Below, piece after piece: positions 1-12,600 of a stretch of 39,510 bases of DNA; within the stretch, counting starts at the first letter, position 1; every line of letters starts with the position of its first letter. The DNA comes from FCB group bacterium (lineage in GTDB: Bacteria; Fidelibacterota; Marinisomatia; Marinisomatales; JAADGP01). The stretch is taken from NCBI GenBank assembly GCA_013152315.1, contig JAADGP010000037.1:1-39510 (forward strand). The letters run 5' to 3'. A model generated the notes under the pieces. The model saw only the letters and a list, made by a program, of their open reading frames with translations, did no database searches and was not told the origin of the DNA. Both the position numbers and the translations under genes were made by a program.

Positions 1-170
1 ACGCGATTTTCCCCAATATGGGTAAGGCCGGACTTCAAGGAATCAATGATCGCTTCAACCGGATGTGTTTTCGTGACCGCTACCAGGGTGACGGATTGTT
101 TATGTCCCCCACGCAAGCGGGCGGCCCGGACGCGATCCTCAATTACCGTAAGTCGTTCGGCAAGCTTCAC
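1..170 (-). CDS. YggS/PLPBP-family pyridoxal-phosphate homeostasis protein, N-terminal part
   Basis: About 56 codons are visible before the gene leaves the window. The family (YggS, YlmE, PROSC) binds PLP without known catalysis and buffers vitamin B6 in the cytosol. The reading contains [13 protein letters not shown] at residues 29-41, matching the family's PLP-lysine strand (Lys34 here), and a later THIGENR matching the conserved GENR segment. The start is GTG at 170-168, which overlaps the gyrA stop as GTGA. An in-frame TGA lies two codons upstream, so no earlier start is possible. It is translationally coupled to gyrA at the end of the dnaN operon. Recognition rests on motifs only, but they are specific. 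Confidence 0.85.
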   Translation of the reverse strand, partial: MKLAERLTVIEDRVRAARLRGGHKQSVTLVAVTKTHPVEAIIDSLKSGLTHIGENR

Positions 171-2671
171 GCCTCAGATTCGGATTCTTCGTTCAGAGAC
201 AATTGTTCGCCGGTTGGCGCCTGTTTTTCTTCCGTTTCAGCCTCATCTTCCTTAACAACTCTTGAAATGGAGGCAATGCTGGCGCCCGCATCCAGTCGAA
301 CCAGACGAACGCCCTGGGTTACGCGACCGATGGTGCGAATTGCCGCGACAGGTTGACGCATCAGGACCCCGGTGTCGGTAATCACTACCAGGTCATCCGT
401 ATCCACCACTTCCATGATGGAAACCATTTTCCCGGTTTTTTCAGTCGTCCGCATGGTGAACACCCCCTTGCCGCCGCGTGCCTGTGTTCGGTATTGAACA
501 AGATCCGTCCGTTTCCCATACCCTTTCTGTGTGGCCACCAGAATCGTGCCTTCCCTTTTGACTACCAGCATACCCACAACCTCATCGGATGGTGAGCTTG
601 GCCTGATACCTTTTACGCCCATGGTTTTACGCCCGCTGGGACGAATATCTTCCTCTGAAAAACGAATGGATTTCCCTTCCAGGGTTCCCAATAAAATGTC
701 ACTGTCACCGTTGGTAATTTTGGCTTCAATGAGCCGGTCGTTTTCACGAATATCTATAGCATAGATTCCACCTTTACGCGGATGGCCGTAGGCCGAAAGA
801 ACCGTCTTCTTAACGATCCCCTTTTTGGTTGCCATGACAATAAAATGCTCATCGTCAAAAGTGTTCACACTGACAAAGGCTTCTACGCGTTCGCCCGGCT
901 CACAGCCGATGAGATTCACAACGGCCCGGCCGCGGGTCGCCCGACCGCCCTGCGGCAGGTCATAAACTTTCTGCCAATAGCATTTCCCGCGATCGGTGAA
1001 GAATAAAATGTAATCGTGCGTATTCGCAATAAAAAGATGTTCAACAAAATCCTCGTCTTTAGAGGCCGCTCCCTGAATCCCCCGACCGCCACGTCGTTGA
1101 CTGCGATATGTGGTTACCGCTGTGCGTTTAATATACCCGTTATGCGTTATGGTGATCACCATATCTTCCTGGGCAATCATGTCTTCGATGGAAAAATTAC
1201 TGTCAACAGGAATTATTTCCGTGCGCCGGTCGTCGCCAAACTGTTCCTGAACATCCGTAAGCTCCCGCTTGATAATGTCCATTCTCCGGGCCCGGCTTTC
1301 CAGAATACTTTTCAGTTGGGCAATGTGCTGAATCGTTGCCTTGTATTCCTCTACGATTTTCTCCACTTCCAGGTTGGTCAATCGTTGGAGGCGCATATCC
1401 AGAATCGCCTGAGCCTGTCGCCCGGAAAGATCAAACGTATTCATCAGACCTTCCTTGGCGCGGACAGGGTCTTTGCTACTCCGGATAATGGTTATGACTT
1501 CATCAATGTTATCGAGGGCGATTTTGAGCCCTTCCAGAATATGAGCCTTATCTTCGGCCTGTTTCAGTTCAAATTCCGTGCGCCGGATAACCACTTCGTG
1601 GCGGAAATTAACAAAATGCTGCAGGGTTTCCTTGAGGCTCATAACCCGGGGAACGGCATTGACCAGGGCCAGCATAATGATACCAAACGTATCCTGAAGC
1701 TGAGTATGCTTATACAGCAGATTCAGAATAACATCCGGAACGGCATCCCGCTTGGTTTCGATTACAACTCGAATACCGTCTTTATCCGATTCATCCCGAA
1801 GATCGGAAATACCTTCAATTTTCTTATCACGCACCAGATCGGCAATTTTTTCAATCAACGTCGCCTTATTTACCTGATAGGGCAATTCGGAAATAATAAT
1901 ATGTTCTTTTCCCTGACGAGTTGTTTCGACGTAAGCACGTGCCCGTACCGTGATTTTACCGCGGCCGGTGAGATAAGCCTGTTTTAAACCGTCCATTCCC
2001 ATAATAAACGCACCGGTGGGAAAATCCGGACCTTTAATATGCTGCATCAGGTCTTCTGTGGAAATATCCGGATTATCGATCAGCGCCTTCAGACCTCCGA
2101 TGACTTCTCTCAGATTGTGGGGCGGAATTTTAGTTGCCATCCCCACTGCGATCCCCTCCGAACCGTTTATCAACAACCCGGGAACCATTGTTGGAAGGAC
2201 GGTGGGTTCCTTGAGGGTCTCGTCGAAATTTGGCGCCCAGTTTACCGTATCACGGTCCAGGTCTTTCAGCATTTCCGAACCGATACGGGTCATGCGGCAT
2301 TCGGTATATCGCATTGCAGCTGCATTATCACCATCTATGGAACCGAAATTGCCCTGACCGTCTACCAGCTCATAGCGCATGGAAAAATCCTGGGCCATCC
2401 GGACCAGGGCATCGTAAACCGACGAATCCCCATGAGGATGATATTTACCAAGCACATCACCCACAATTCGGGCACACTTCTTATAGCCCCGATTCCACTG
2501 CATTCCCAGTTCACTCATTCCATACAGAATTCGCCGATGAACCGGTTTTAGCCCGTCGCGCACATCCGGTAAAGCCCGTGCAACAATGACGGACATGGAA
2601 TAATTCAAATAGCTCTCGCGCATCTCCTCTACGATGTCGCGTCTGATGGTATTATCTCTTGCAATTTCCAC
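167..2671 (-). CDS. gyrA: DNA gyrase subunit A
   Basis: An 834-residue breakage-and-rejoining subunit of gyrase, which with GyrB introduces negative supercoils. The catalytic tyrosine is Tyr122 in [10 protein letters not shown]. The quinolone-determining region, [10 protein letters not shown], has Ser83 and Asp87, the usual sensitive-type residues. The GyrA box QRRGGRG at 525-531 in the C-terminal beta-pinwheel marks a true gyrase rather than topoisomerase IV. The protein ends in an acidic tail. Translation starts at GTG, with GGAAG about ten bases upstream; 27 nt separate it from gyrB. Fifth gene of the minus-strand dnaN operon. Confidence 0.98.
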   Translation of the reverse strand: MEIARDNTIRRDIVEEMRESYLNYSMSVIVARALPDVRDGLKPVHRRILYGMSELGMQWNRGYKKCARIVGDVLGKYHPHGDSSVYDALVRMAQDFSMRYELVDGQGNFGSIDGDNAAAMRYTECRMTRIGSEMLKDLDRDTVNWAPNFDETLKEPTVLPTMVPGLLINGSEGIAVGMATKIPPHNLREVIGGLKALIDNPDISTEDLMQHIKGPDFPTGAFIMGMDGLKQAYLTGRGKITVRARAYVETTRQGKEHIIISELPYQVNKATLIEKIADLVRDKKIEGISDLRDESDKDGIRVVIETKRDAVPDVILNLLYKHTQLQDTFGIIMLALVNAVPRVMSLKETLQHFVNFRHEVVIRRTEFELKQAEDKAHILEGLKIALDNIDEVITIIRSSKDPVRAKEGLMNTFDLSGRQAQAILDMRLQRLTNLEVEKIVEEYKATIQHIAQLKSILESRARRMDIIKRELTDVQEQFGDDRRTEIIPVDSNFSIEDMIAQEDMVITITHNGYIKRTAVTTYRSQRRGGRGIQGAASKDEDFVEHLFIANTHDYILFFTDRGKCYWQKVYDLPQGGRATRGRAVVNLIGCEPGERVEAFVSVNTFDDEHFIVMATKKGIVKKTVLSAYGHPRKGGIYAIDIRENDRLIEAKITNGDSDILLGTLEGKSIRFSEEDIRPSGRKTMGVKGIRPSSPSDEVVGMLVVKREGTILVATQKGYGKRTDLVQYRTQARGGKGVFTMRTTEKTGKMVSIMEVVDTDDLVVITDTGVLMRQPVAAIRTIGRVTQGVRLVRLDAGASIASISRVVKEDEAETEEKQAPTGEQLSLNEESESEA

Positions 2672-2698
2672 GTTGGTACTGCTTCCGTTTCTAAATGA

Positions 2699-4944
<2,246 letters not shown>

Positions 4945-4945
4945 T

Positions 4946-6019
4946 TCAGTCCAGTTTAACGGTCACCATATCGTTTTGGTGGATATCCATTCCGTGGTTT
5001 TCCATGTCCAGCAAATCCGTTGTGGTAATAATTGTTTGAACACCGGAGTTCAGTAGCGAAAGAATGCGGTCTGAATGCTGGAAATCCAGTTTGGCAAACA
5101 GATCATCCAGAAGGAACGTCGGTGTTTTTCCCGTTTGATTCCTGATTAACGAAAATTCGGCAATCTTAATCAAAATCAGGGCCAGTTTCTGTTCACCCTG
5201 GGAGCCGTAATCACGTAACGGGTGCCGGTTCAGTTTGAATTCAATGCAATCCCGATGGGGCCCGAAACCGGTCCGGCCCAAAAGATGATCCCGGTCGTGT
5301 GTTTTCGCCAGTGAATCTTTGTATTCGTCCTCGGATTGTACCGGGACACCGGGCAACGACATGGAAAGATCGGTTTCATCGGTATATTCAGAGACCGTTC
5401 GGGATAATTCCCCGCGAAAGAGGTCTAAAAAATGTTTGCGCAGATTCCACAATCGAAACCCTTGCGTTACCAGCGACTGATCCCAGGCAGACAGCTCTCC
5501 GGCTGGTAAATGCCGGTTCTTTTGAAGCAGAGCGTTGCGTTGCTTCAGGGTTCGCTGATATTCGCTCAGTACATCCAGATATTCCCGGGACAGCACCGAA
5601 AACAACCGGTTGAAATAACGGCGGCGATCCCCCGGTGATCCCCTGGTAATAACCTGTTCCTCCGGTGATAGAATAACGACCGGGTTGGCCCCGACCAGAT
5701 CACGGGTTCGATTCAGGTTTTTCCCGTTAATGATAAATCGTCGCTGGCCGTCTGCCAGTTGATTGCACTGAACCGTCATTTCACGGTTTTCTGAAAAGAA
5801 TGTTCCGGTTACCGAAAAGTGCGTCGCACCCGATTGTAATAAATCTCTGTTTTTTGACGTTTTAAAACTTTTTCCGATGGACAATACGTGAATGCCTTCC
5901 AAAACGGACGTTTTCCCCGCGCCGTTCGGCCCCCAGATTACATTTACCTGTTCTCCGAATTTCAGGGTTGCATGTTTGTGATTACGGAATGAGATCAATT
6001 CGATTTCCTTAATCGGCAT
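4946..6019 (-). CDS. recF: DNA replication and repair protein RecF
   Basis: A 357-residue SMC-like ATPase that helps load RecA at gaps through RecOR. It begins with the family-typical strand IELISFRNH. Walker A is GPNGAGKT (30-37), the ABC signature region is GSQGEQK (272-278), and Walker B with D-loop is TFLLDDLFAKLD (301-312). Length is normal for the family. It lies 44 nt after dnaN and 1 nt before the DUF721 gene. No strong Shine-Dalgarno sequence is evident, but the N-terminus leaves little doubt about the ATG. Confidence 0.97.
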   Translation of the reverse strand: MPIKEIELISFRNHKHATLKFGEQVNVIWGPNGAGKTSVLEGIHVLSIGKSFKTSKNRDLLQSGATHFSVTGTFFSENREMTVQCNQLADGQRRFIINGKNLNRTRDLVGANPVVILSPEEQVITRGSPGDRRRYFNRLFSVLSREYLDVLSEYQRTLKQRNALLQKNRHLPAGELSAWDQSLVTQGFRLWNLRKHFLDLFRGELSRTVSEYTDETDLSMSLPGVPVQSEDEYKDSLAKTHDRDHLLGRTGFGPHRDCIEFKLNRHPLRDYGSQGEQKLALILIKIAEFSLIRNQTGKTPTFLLDDLFAKLDFQHSDRILSLLNSGVQTIITTTDLLDMENHGMDIHQNDMVTVKLD

Positions 6020-6063
6020 TGAATTTTATGTTTGTGTTTGTCTGAACCGAGGTAAAAAAGCGC

Positions 6064-7179
6064 CTAATCATTCAATCGAATAGGCATCAGCAACATGGTT
6101 ACATCCAGTTTTTCCCGTGGTGTTTTCGGGAAAAATAACGCCGCACTGATGGGTGTTTTAAAGCGAATAACGATGGTCTCATCCGAAACATGGGCAATGA
6201 TATCTTTCAGATACAGTGCATTATATCCAATCAGCAGATCCTCTCCTTCGTATTCTGCCGGGAGTTCTTCTTCCGCCTTGGACGCTTTTTCCGGATCTTC
6301 GGTGGTAATCAGGGATCGTTCCGGGCTCAGTCGCAACGCAATCTGCTGAGTGGATTTATTGGAAAAAATGGACACTCGCCGTACGGCGCCCAATAATTTA
6401 TCGCGGTCGATGGTCAATGTCTTGTCATTATCGGAGGGAATGACTGATTCGTAATCCGGATACCGGTCATCAATAACCCGGGTATAGACAAAATCATCAC
6501 CGATGGATGCGGTGAGATGGTTTTCGCTCATGGATAATTCCAGTGTTTCCGTTCTGTCCAGAAGATTATTCATCAGGCTCAGAAATTTACGAGGAACAAT
6601 CATACTTCCCGTATATCCCCCGGCTTCATAATCATTTACAATATACCGGACCAACCGATGGCCGTCGGTGGCTACGGCGGTAAGATTTTCGGCGGTGAAG
6701 TTGAAATACACGCCGGTTAGTACCGGTTTCAATTCATCCCGGCTAACCGCAAAAAGAGTCATGTCGATAATTGACTTCAGAACGCTGCCTGAAATCTGGA
6801 TATTTTGTTGTTCGGTAACCTCCGGCAGGGCGGGAAATTCCTCGGCTGATTTCCCCATTAAATCATAGACGCCGGTTTCGGTAATTAATTCAATTCTGTT
6901 TTCGGGGTTGGAAGCAATTGTGAGCCTTCCATCGGGTAGCGCAGAAGTAATGTCCAATAATGTTTGTAGCGGTATTGCCGTGGCTCCCGGCTCTTCGATG
7001 CTGGCCGTTAAGCGCGAAACCAGGGTGATTTCCAAATCCGTTGTTCGGAGTAGGACCTGATCTTGTTCCACCTTGAATAAGGCGCAACTGAGAATCGGGA
7101 GCGTAGACCGGGCGGGAACTGTTTTGGACAGTTTTTGCAGTACGGTAAGCAATTCTGATTTTGATGTGGATATTTTCAT
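6064..7179 (-). CDS. dnaN: DNA polymerase III beta subunit (sliding clamp)
   Basis: A 371-residue processivity clamp. The three-fold repeated clamp architecture is supported by the length, the N-terminal SKSELLTVLQKLSKTVPARS and TTDLEITL, the middle DGHRLVRY, and the C-terminal motif LLMPIRL that forms the partner-binding pocket. The ATG follows CAGGAATCCT, an acceptable ribosome site. It is the first gene of the six-gene minus-strand operon, and the origin-like region lies immediately upstream of it. dnaN is normally next to dnaA; here they are 11 kb apart with other genes between. Confidence 0.98.
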   Translation of the reverse strand: MKISTSKSELLTVLQKLSKTVPARSTLPILSCALFKVEQDQVLLRTTDLEITLVSRLTASIEEPGATAIPLQTLLDITSALPDGRLTIASNPENRIELITETGVYDLMGKSAEEFPALPEVTEQQNIQISGSVLKSIIDMTLFAVSRDELKPVLTGVYFNFTAENLTAVATDGHRLVRYIVNDYEAGGYTGSMIVPRKFLSLMNNLLDRTETLELSMSENHLTASIGDDFVYTRVIDDRYPDYESVIPSDNDKTLTIDRDKLLGAVRRVSIFSNKSTQQIALRLSPERSLITTEDPEKASKAEEELPAEYEGEDLLIGYNALYLKDIIAHVSDETIVIRFKTPISAALFFPKTPREKLDVTMLLMPIRLND

Positions 7180-7240
7180 AGGATTCCTGTGAAAATTGTA
7201 TCTGTAGGATTAAAAATTTTCATGTCCGATTTAGCACTTG

Positions 7241-7269
7241 ATGTTACCGAAAATCTCCCCGTTTCACAA
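7241..7269 (-). promoter_or_regulatory. Candidate sigma70-type promoter for the dnaN operon
   Basis: On the minus strand TTGTGA (7269-7264) and TAACAT (7246-7241) are separated by 17 nt, about 60 nt before the dnaN ATG. Each box matches four of six consensus bases. It is placed between the DnaA-box cluster and dnaN. Assignment is by eye and not exclusive. Confidence 0.4.
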
Positions 7270-7309
7270 GGGATTTTGGAGTGCGGGACAACATACACCT
7301 GCAGGGTAA

Positions 7310-7560
7310 ACCATATAAATAAATCCAGTTTATAGTAAAAGAATTAATTTTAATAAGCCCGGTGGATAAGGGGATAATTTTGTGGATAACAACTTGTTTT
7401 TATTCGTCAAAATGTGAAGATACGGGGAAAAGTTGAAGCCCGAAATTATGGGGAAAAGCGATATCAAAAAGTGGATAACGTTTGGAAAGAAAACAATCCC
7501 GGAGCATAACGGCTTCGACAAATATCATTTATACGGTATGTGGAAAGGTCTTGTGGAAAA
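7310..7560. other. Putative oriC: DnaA-box cluster, DnaA-trio-like triplets and AT-rich unwinding tract
   Basis: This is the core of the 382-nt gap between dnaN and surA. On the minus strand, DnaA-box-like 9-mers share one orientation: TTTTCCACA (7560-7552), CTTTCCACA (7547-7539), TTATCCACT (7478-7470), perfect TTATCCACA (7389-7381), TTATCCCCT (7378-7370) and TTATCCACC (7369-7361). Two further TTTTCCCC copies lie near 7447-7457 and 7423-7432. The last box is followed by GGGC and then TTA TTA AAA TTA (7356-7345). A tract at 7313-7356 is 39 of 44 A/T by my count. A DnaA box, then a GC step, then triplets, then an AT-rich tract is the arrangement described for bacterial basal unwinding systems. 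Origin function is inferred. Confidence 0.75.
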
Positions 7561-7561
7561 C

Positions 7562-8854
7562 TCAGCCGTTCTGAATGATGGTGAATCTGGACCGGGCAGA
7601 TTCGATCCATGATTGGAACCACTTCATCTTTTTCTGATTCAGGGCCATTTCTTCTATTCGGGCCCAGTGGATATCCAGATTTGGCTCACCTCCGGGCCGA
7701 ACATCTTCTAACCACAGCAAATGATAACCAAAATCGGTTTTCACCGGTGGACTGCACCGACCTTTTTCTAAATAAGGTACCACTTGCGCCAATTCGGGGA
7801 TGGAAAAATTATTGGGATCTACCCAACCCAAGTCACCGCCAATACTTTTAGTTTGTTCATCCGATGAATACTTCAAAGCAAATGCTTTAAAGGATTCCAG
7901 CGACTGTATTGAATCGGCTATTACACGTGCCTCTTCATAGGTTCGGGAATCGTCGGCATCCGTAATCTTCGGCTGGATCAGAATATGGCGAACGTGGATT
8001 CGATCACCTTTGATTTCCAGCGTTTGAATTAAATGATATCCAAAAACAGTTTTAACAGGAGCGCTGATATCGCCGATAGGCAAAGTAAAGGCCACCGATT
8101 CAAATTCGGGAACCAGGGTACCGCGCCGGACAAAACCCAGATCACCGCCTCGATCCCGCGTTCCCGGATCTTGTGAATATTTCCGAGCCAGGTCTTCAAA
8201 GGGTTCGCCGTGTATAATTTCATTCTTCAGGCTATCGAGCAGAGAAATCGTTTCATCCTGACTGGTCTTGCTTGGTTTAATCGGAATCAGAATGTGCCGC
8301 AGTTTGATTTCCGTGGGAAAAGAAGGCAGGCTGTCCCGATAAGTATTAAAAAACTGAATCACATCATTCCGGGTTACTTTAATATCATTCATTAACTGTT
8401 GCTGATAGCGTTCCGTGACCAGCCTGTCGTGCATATCCTGCCAAAATTCCCGACGGAATGATTTCAACGACTGACCCATCATTTCCTCGGCGCGAGCCTC
8501 GCTGCCGGCCTGAGCAATAATATTTTGGATCTGTTGATCTAGGGCGGAATCGACTTCCTTGTCTTCAACTTCAACGGAATCTAATTTGGCCATTTCAAGC
8601 ATAATTTTCTGATCAATCAAGGATTGAAGAACATTTTCTTGGAGTTTCACATATTTTTCAGGATCGCGATTGGGGTCCAATTTTTGTTGCATAGCGGTCA
8701 TGGATGACAATTGAGACACATCGCTTTTTAAAATAATATTTTCGCCCACCACGGCGGCGATTCCTTCGATTATCTGAGGTGCTTCCACCGTTTGCGCACA
8801 AAGTAACCCGGTTATAAACCCCGCTACCAGCAAAACTGGCCGTTTACTGATCAT
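7562..8854 (-). CDS. SurA-like periplasmic chaperone / peptidyl-prolyl isomerase
   Basis: A roughly 430-residue protein with a signal peptide (MISKRPVLLVAGFITGLLCA), a SurA N-terminal helical domain (IIEGIAAVVGENIILKSD onward) and two parvulin domains. The first has LRHILI and GGDLGFVRRGTLVPEFESVA; the second has VRHILI and GGDLGWVDPNNF. SurA-type proteins chaperone outer-membrane proteins in the periplasm, so the cell should be diderm. I chose the ATG at 8854 because it has a GGAGA site 7 nt upstream and an 11-nt overlap with the preceding gene. An in-frame ATG eight codons earlier would overlap by 35 nt and put charged residues before the signal peptide. Last gene of the yidC-surA run. Confidence 0.9.
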   Translation of the reverse strand: MISKRPVLLVAGFITGLLCAQTVEAPQIIEGIAAVVGENIILKSDVSQLSSMTAMQQKLDPNRDPEKYVKLQENVLQSLIDQKIMLEMAKLDSVEVEDKEVDSALDQQIQNIIAQAGSEARAEEMMGQSLKSFRREFWQDMHDRLVTERYQQQLMNDIKVTRNDVIQFFNTYRDSLPSFPTEIKLRHILIPIKPSKTSQDETISLLDSLKNEIIHGEPFEDLARKYSQDPGTRDRGGDLGFVRRGTLVPEFESVAFTLPIGDISAPVKTVFGYHLIQTLEIKGDRIHVRHILIQPKITDADDSRTYEEARVIADSIQSLESFKAFALKYSSDEQTKSIGGDLGWVDPNNFSIPELAQVVPYLEKGRCSPPVKTDFGYHLLWLEDVRPGGEPNLDIHWARIEEMALNQKKMKWFQSWIESARSRFTIIQNG

Positions 8855-9662
8855 TGATATTCTCCATAAGTACTTCAATATGTGAACTTAACCTAAGACT
8901 ATCCAATATCCTCAGATTCGCCAAAGCGCGTTTTTCCGAGATTAGTCGTTGGTAAATCTCATCATAAACTTCGTTCAAACTCTTCTGTGAACCTTTTGAA
9001 TGTCGCTCCAAAACTTCAATCACGTGATAACCGGAAGCGGTCTGAACCGGTCCCAAAATTCTTGCTCTCGATTTGGCCCGAAATACAAGATCGTCCAATT
9101 CTGGCAGCAAGTAACCCTTTTTCACAGTTATTGCGTCAACGCGGTAAGCGGTAAAAAGTTCTTTACGCTGAGCACCCGATTTGCGCGTCGTCAGGGTTCG
9201 AAACACAGAACGGGCCTCTTTCAGCGTGGGGAGAACAAAGTGATAAATACGGGCCTCGTCTGCGTTTCGCACAAACATGGTTTTGTTCTCTTGATAATAG
9301 GAGGACACATCGCCGGAGGTTATGGGCTTGAATTCCAGGGAGCGACTGTCCAGAAAGGTGCCGCCCAACAATTTCCGGCGGTAATTTTGAACCATCTTGG
9401 TCAGCGTTTCATCCCGATCAAGATCAGAAAGCAATGCGGCCTGATAGAGTAATTCCTCGTTTATCCACTGGGAAACAATATCATTCATGGTTGCCTGTGA
9501 CTGGTCATAGGCCAGTAAGCGGCCCCGGGCCTCTTTAAGGGTCAACCGGGCCCCGTTGACCCGTGCAACGACGGGATTGTCGGGCGTTGGCGGAGGCGCC
9601 GTATCTTTTTTGGAAGAACAACCGATAATCAGAAACAGAACAAGCAGCAGTAATCGTGACAT
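8844..9662 (-). CDS. Lipoprotein with degenerate parvulin-type (PpiC/PrsA-like) domain
   Basis: A 272-residue predicted lipoprotein: hydrophobic leader followed by the lipobox LIIGC with Cys15, then a Pro-rich spacer. A SurA_N-like segment follows (NPVVARVNGARLTLKEARGR, then a long helical stretch). The C-terminal part keeps the parvulin outline (EARIYHFVL near the start, GPVQTASGYHVIEVLE at the end) but lacks the GGDLG signature seen twice in the neighbouring SurA-like protein, so isomerase activity is doubtful. Its start overlaps the mfd stop by one base (TAATG), and its end overlaps the surA-like gene. A role as a folding factor for secreted or outer-membrane proteins is inferred from the pair. 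Confidence 0.75.
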   Translation of the reverse strand: MSRLLLLVLFLIIGCSSKKDTAPPPTPDNPVVARVNGARLTLKEARGRLLAYDQSQATMNDIVSQWINEELLYQAALLSDLDRDETLTKMVQNYRRKLLGGTFLDSRSLEFKPITSGDVSSYYQENKTMFVRNADEARIYHFVLPTLKEARSVFRTLTTRKSGAQRKELFTAYRVDAITVKKGYLLPELDDLVFRAKSRARILGPVQTASGYHVIEVLERHSKGSQKSLNEVYDEIYQRLISEKRALANLRILDSLRLSSHIEVLMENINDQ

Positions 9663-12600
9663 TATGTTTTTGGTGAACTCTTTTTGGTAACTTTCATGGA
9701 AAACAAACCGGCCAGCAGAAGGACGGAACGAAAAGAATCCTTTTCAGAACCGGAGTTTAATTTAAGGGTTAGAGAATCATTCTTTCCTGGGAAAAACTGA
9801 TACGGAACATTTTCTGAAACCAGCACCTTTGTTGTTACGCTCAATAATTGTTCCAGGGATTTAAACGGGGTTATACCGGTAAAATCAAGGGTGACGAAAT
9901 CGGAAGACAAAACAATTCGCGAAATGGACGTTCCTGTAAATCGGATTCTAAGCCGGGAAAGATCCAAGAGGCGAAGTGCCGGTTCTGAGAGTGAACCGAA
10001 CCGATCTCGCAATTCCGTGTGAACATCTTCAATTTCACTTACCGATTCCGCCGATGACAATCGTTGGTAGAAATAGAGTCGATCCTGGACCAAGGGGATC
10101 GTATCGACAGATAGAAACGCATCGCCATGGAATACGATTTTCGGATATTGTCGATTGGTTTTTTTTCCCAAGGCTTCATCTACGGCTTCCTGCAAAAGTT
10201 TACAGTAAAGGTCAAAGCCCACGGTTGCGATATGGCCGCTTTGTTTAAAACCAAACAAATTTCCCGCACCGCGTATTTCCAAATCCTTCCGGGCAATATC
10301 GTAACCGGAACCAAGCGATGTAAAGTGTTCGATTGCTTTCAGTCGCTGATAGGCCTGTTTGCCCAGCACTCGTCCGCGCGGGATGAATAAGTAGCAATAG
10401 GCCTGACGGTAGCTACGGCCAACACGCCCACGAATTTGATAAAGCTGAGCCAGGCCAAAGCGATGAGCTTCATTGATAATGATTGTATTCGCATTCGCGA
10501 CGTCCAGACCGGATTCGATTATTGTCGTGCAGATCAGCACATCAACATCTCCCGCGAAAAAGGAAAGTACGATACGCTCCAAATCCCGACTTTTCATTTG
10601 ACCGTGCGCAACGGATACGCGTGCGCTCGGGAACAGTTGTTGAACTTTTTCAGCTATAAACGGGAGCGAAAGAACATCATTGTGTAAAAAGTAAACCTGT
10701 CCACGGCGATCCAGTTCATATTTGATATGTTGTTCAACCAGATTCCAATTAAAATAGCTCACCGAAGTTTGAATGGGTTTCCGTGCTTTGGGCGGAGTGT
10801 CGATTTTGCTGATCTGGCGTATTCCGGTTAACGATTGTTGCAGGGTTCGCGGTATAGGCGTTGCGGTCAGGATCAACACATCAACAGATGCTTTTAACTG
10901 GCGCAATTTTTCTTTATGGCGGACTCCGAAGCGATGCTCCTCATCAATAATCAATAATCCCAAATCGGGGAATTGTACATCAGGGGAAAGCAGACGATGG
11001 GTACCGATGACCAGATCAAGATCGCCGGTCAGCATTTTTTCCAGGATTTGTTTTTGCTGACGAAGTGTGCGAAAACGAGATAATAACTCAACGCGGATGC
11101 CCAGGGGTTCCAAGCGAGATTTTGTGGAGATAAAATGTTGATCGGCCAAGATGGTTGTGGGTGTTAAAAATAAAACTTTTTTCCCTGAAGCGACGACCCG
11201 AAGAGAAGCCCGTAAGGCAATTTCGGTTTTTCCGAAACCAACATCACCACAGATGAGCCGATCCATGGGTTTTGGTTGATCCATATCGTGCATGACAGCA
11301 AGAATCGCCTGCCGTTGATCCTCGGTTTCATCATAGGGAAAGGAAGCCACTAGCGCATCATATAATTCATCATTTTTATCGTATGTAAAACCGCGCGGAT
11401 GCTGTCGGGATCGGTACGCATTGATAATCTCCTGCACCACTGTTGCCGTAACTGCCTTAACGCGACGTTTTTGCTGCTGCCAACGATTGGTTCCCAGCGT
11501 AGAGAGAGTGGGTGGCGCGTTGGCCGATACAATCAATTTATGGACACGGTTAAATTTTTCCACCGGAACATAAACCGCCCCGTTATTGCCGTATTCGATC
11601 CGAATACATTCCTGTTGAGATGTTTTTGACGTTACCGTTTCCAGTCCCCGGTATCGCCCCACGCCATAATCCTGATGAACGAGATAATCACCCCAATCCA
11701 AATCGGAAATAGATGAAACCTGAATTTGATGATGAGATGATTCAATATCCCAGCGTGTTTTTGTAGTGGAATCGCGATTGTAAAGCCGAGCAGCCGACAA
11801 ACCGAGGATTTCCGCGCTAGGAAGATCAAAAGAAAAATCGAGAGAGCCGATTACAAATATTGATGTTTTTGGCAATAGGGGTTTCAGAGCCTTTATTTGA
11901 TCTCCGGTTTCCGTGAAAACAATCAGCACTTTCCGGGAAGAAACCATGGTTTGAAAAGCATCCCGGTGAGTTTGCAACCAGGACAGGGATAACCGATCAA
12001 GCGAACGAAGTTTCCAATCCGGCAGATATTGGAACATTAAGGTGGCCGATGTTCCCGAATTCCGTTCATATTTGATTTGTTGAAGATCCGGGTAGCGTTC
12101 CAGAAATGAAATCGGATCAGAGAGCGAATTCCCGTCGGGTGGAGGCAATATTTCCATCAAACGGACATCTTTCACCTTCCGTTGCGATAAAGGATTAAAC
12201 AGCCGCATGGAATCTATTACATCGCCGAAAAATTCTATCCGCAACGGGTAAGCGGAATAGAGAAGAAATACATCCAGAATACCGCCCCGAACCGTATACG
12301 TTTTTGGCGACAAACACACGTCTTCCGGTGAATATCCCCAGGCTGACAGATCACGTATAAGCAGGTCGCGATCGATCTGATCTCCGGTTCGCATGAAATA
12401 CCCCGGATGTACCTTTTTTATAGGCGCCAATACCTTTTCCCGGAGAGCGGAAGCGGTGGAGATAATAAGGTTACGATGATCCGTTTTCAGAGCATTGACA
12501 ACTTCCGACCGGAAACGGTCCGTGCGGAGTCCGAATCCGGTGACCGAATCGGAATCTGCGTCGTCGTCGGGAAAATATAGCGTTACTTCGGGCCAGAAAT

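Noticed and set aside
1016-1987. 323-codon open frame on the plus strand opposite gyrA
   Set aside because: Antisense shadow of conserved gyrA sequence with no recognisable protein features.
8855-8878. Longer start for the surA-like gene (eight extra residues)
   Set aside because: The inner ATG at 8854 has a clear GGAGA site and a normal signal peptide start; the outer one overlaps the previous gene by 35 nt.
9016-9031. CACGTG palindrome ATCACGTGAT in the lipoprotein gene
   Set aside because: Shares only the CACGTGA core with parS; outer positions do not match. The CACGTG at about 1936 in gyrA was rejected for the same reason.
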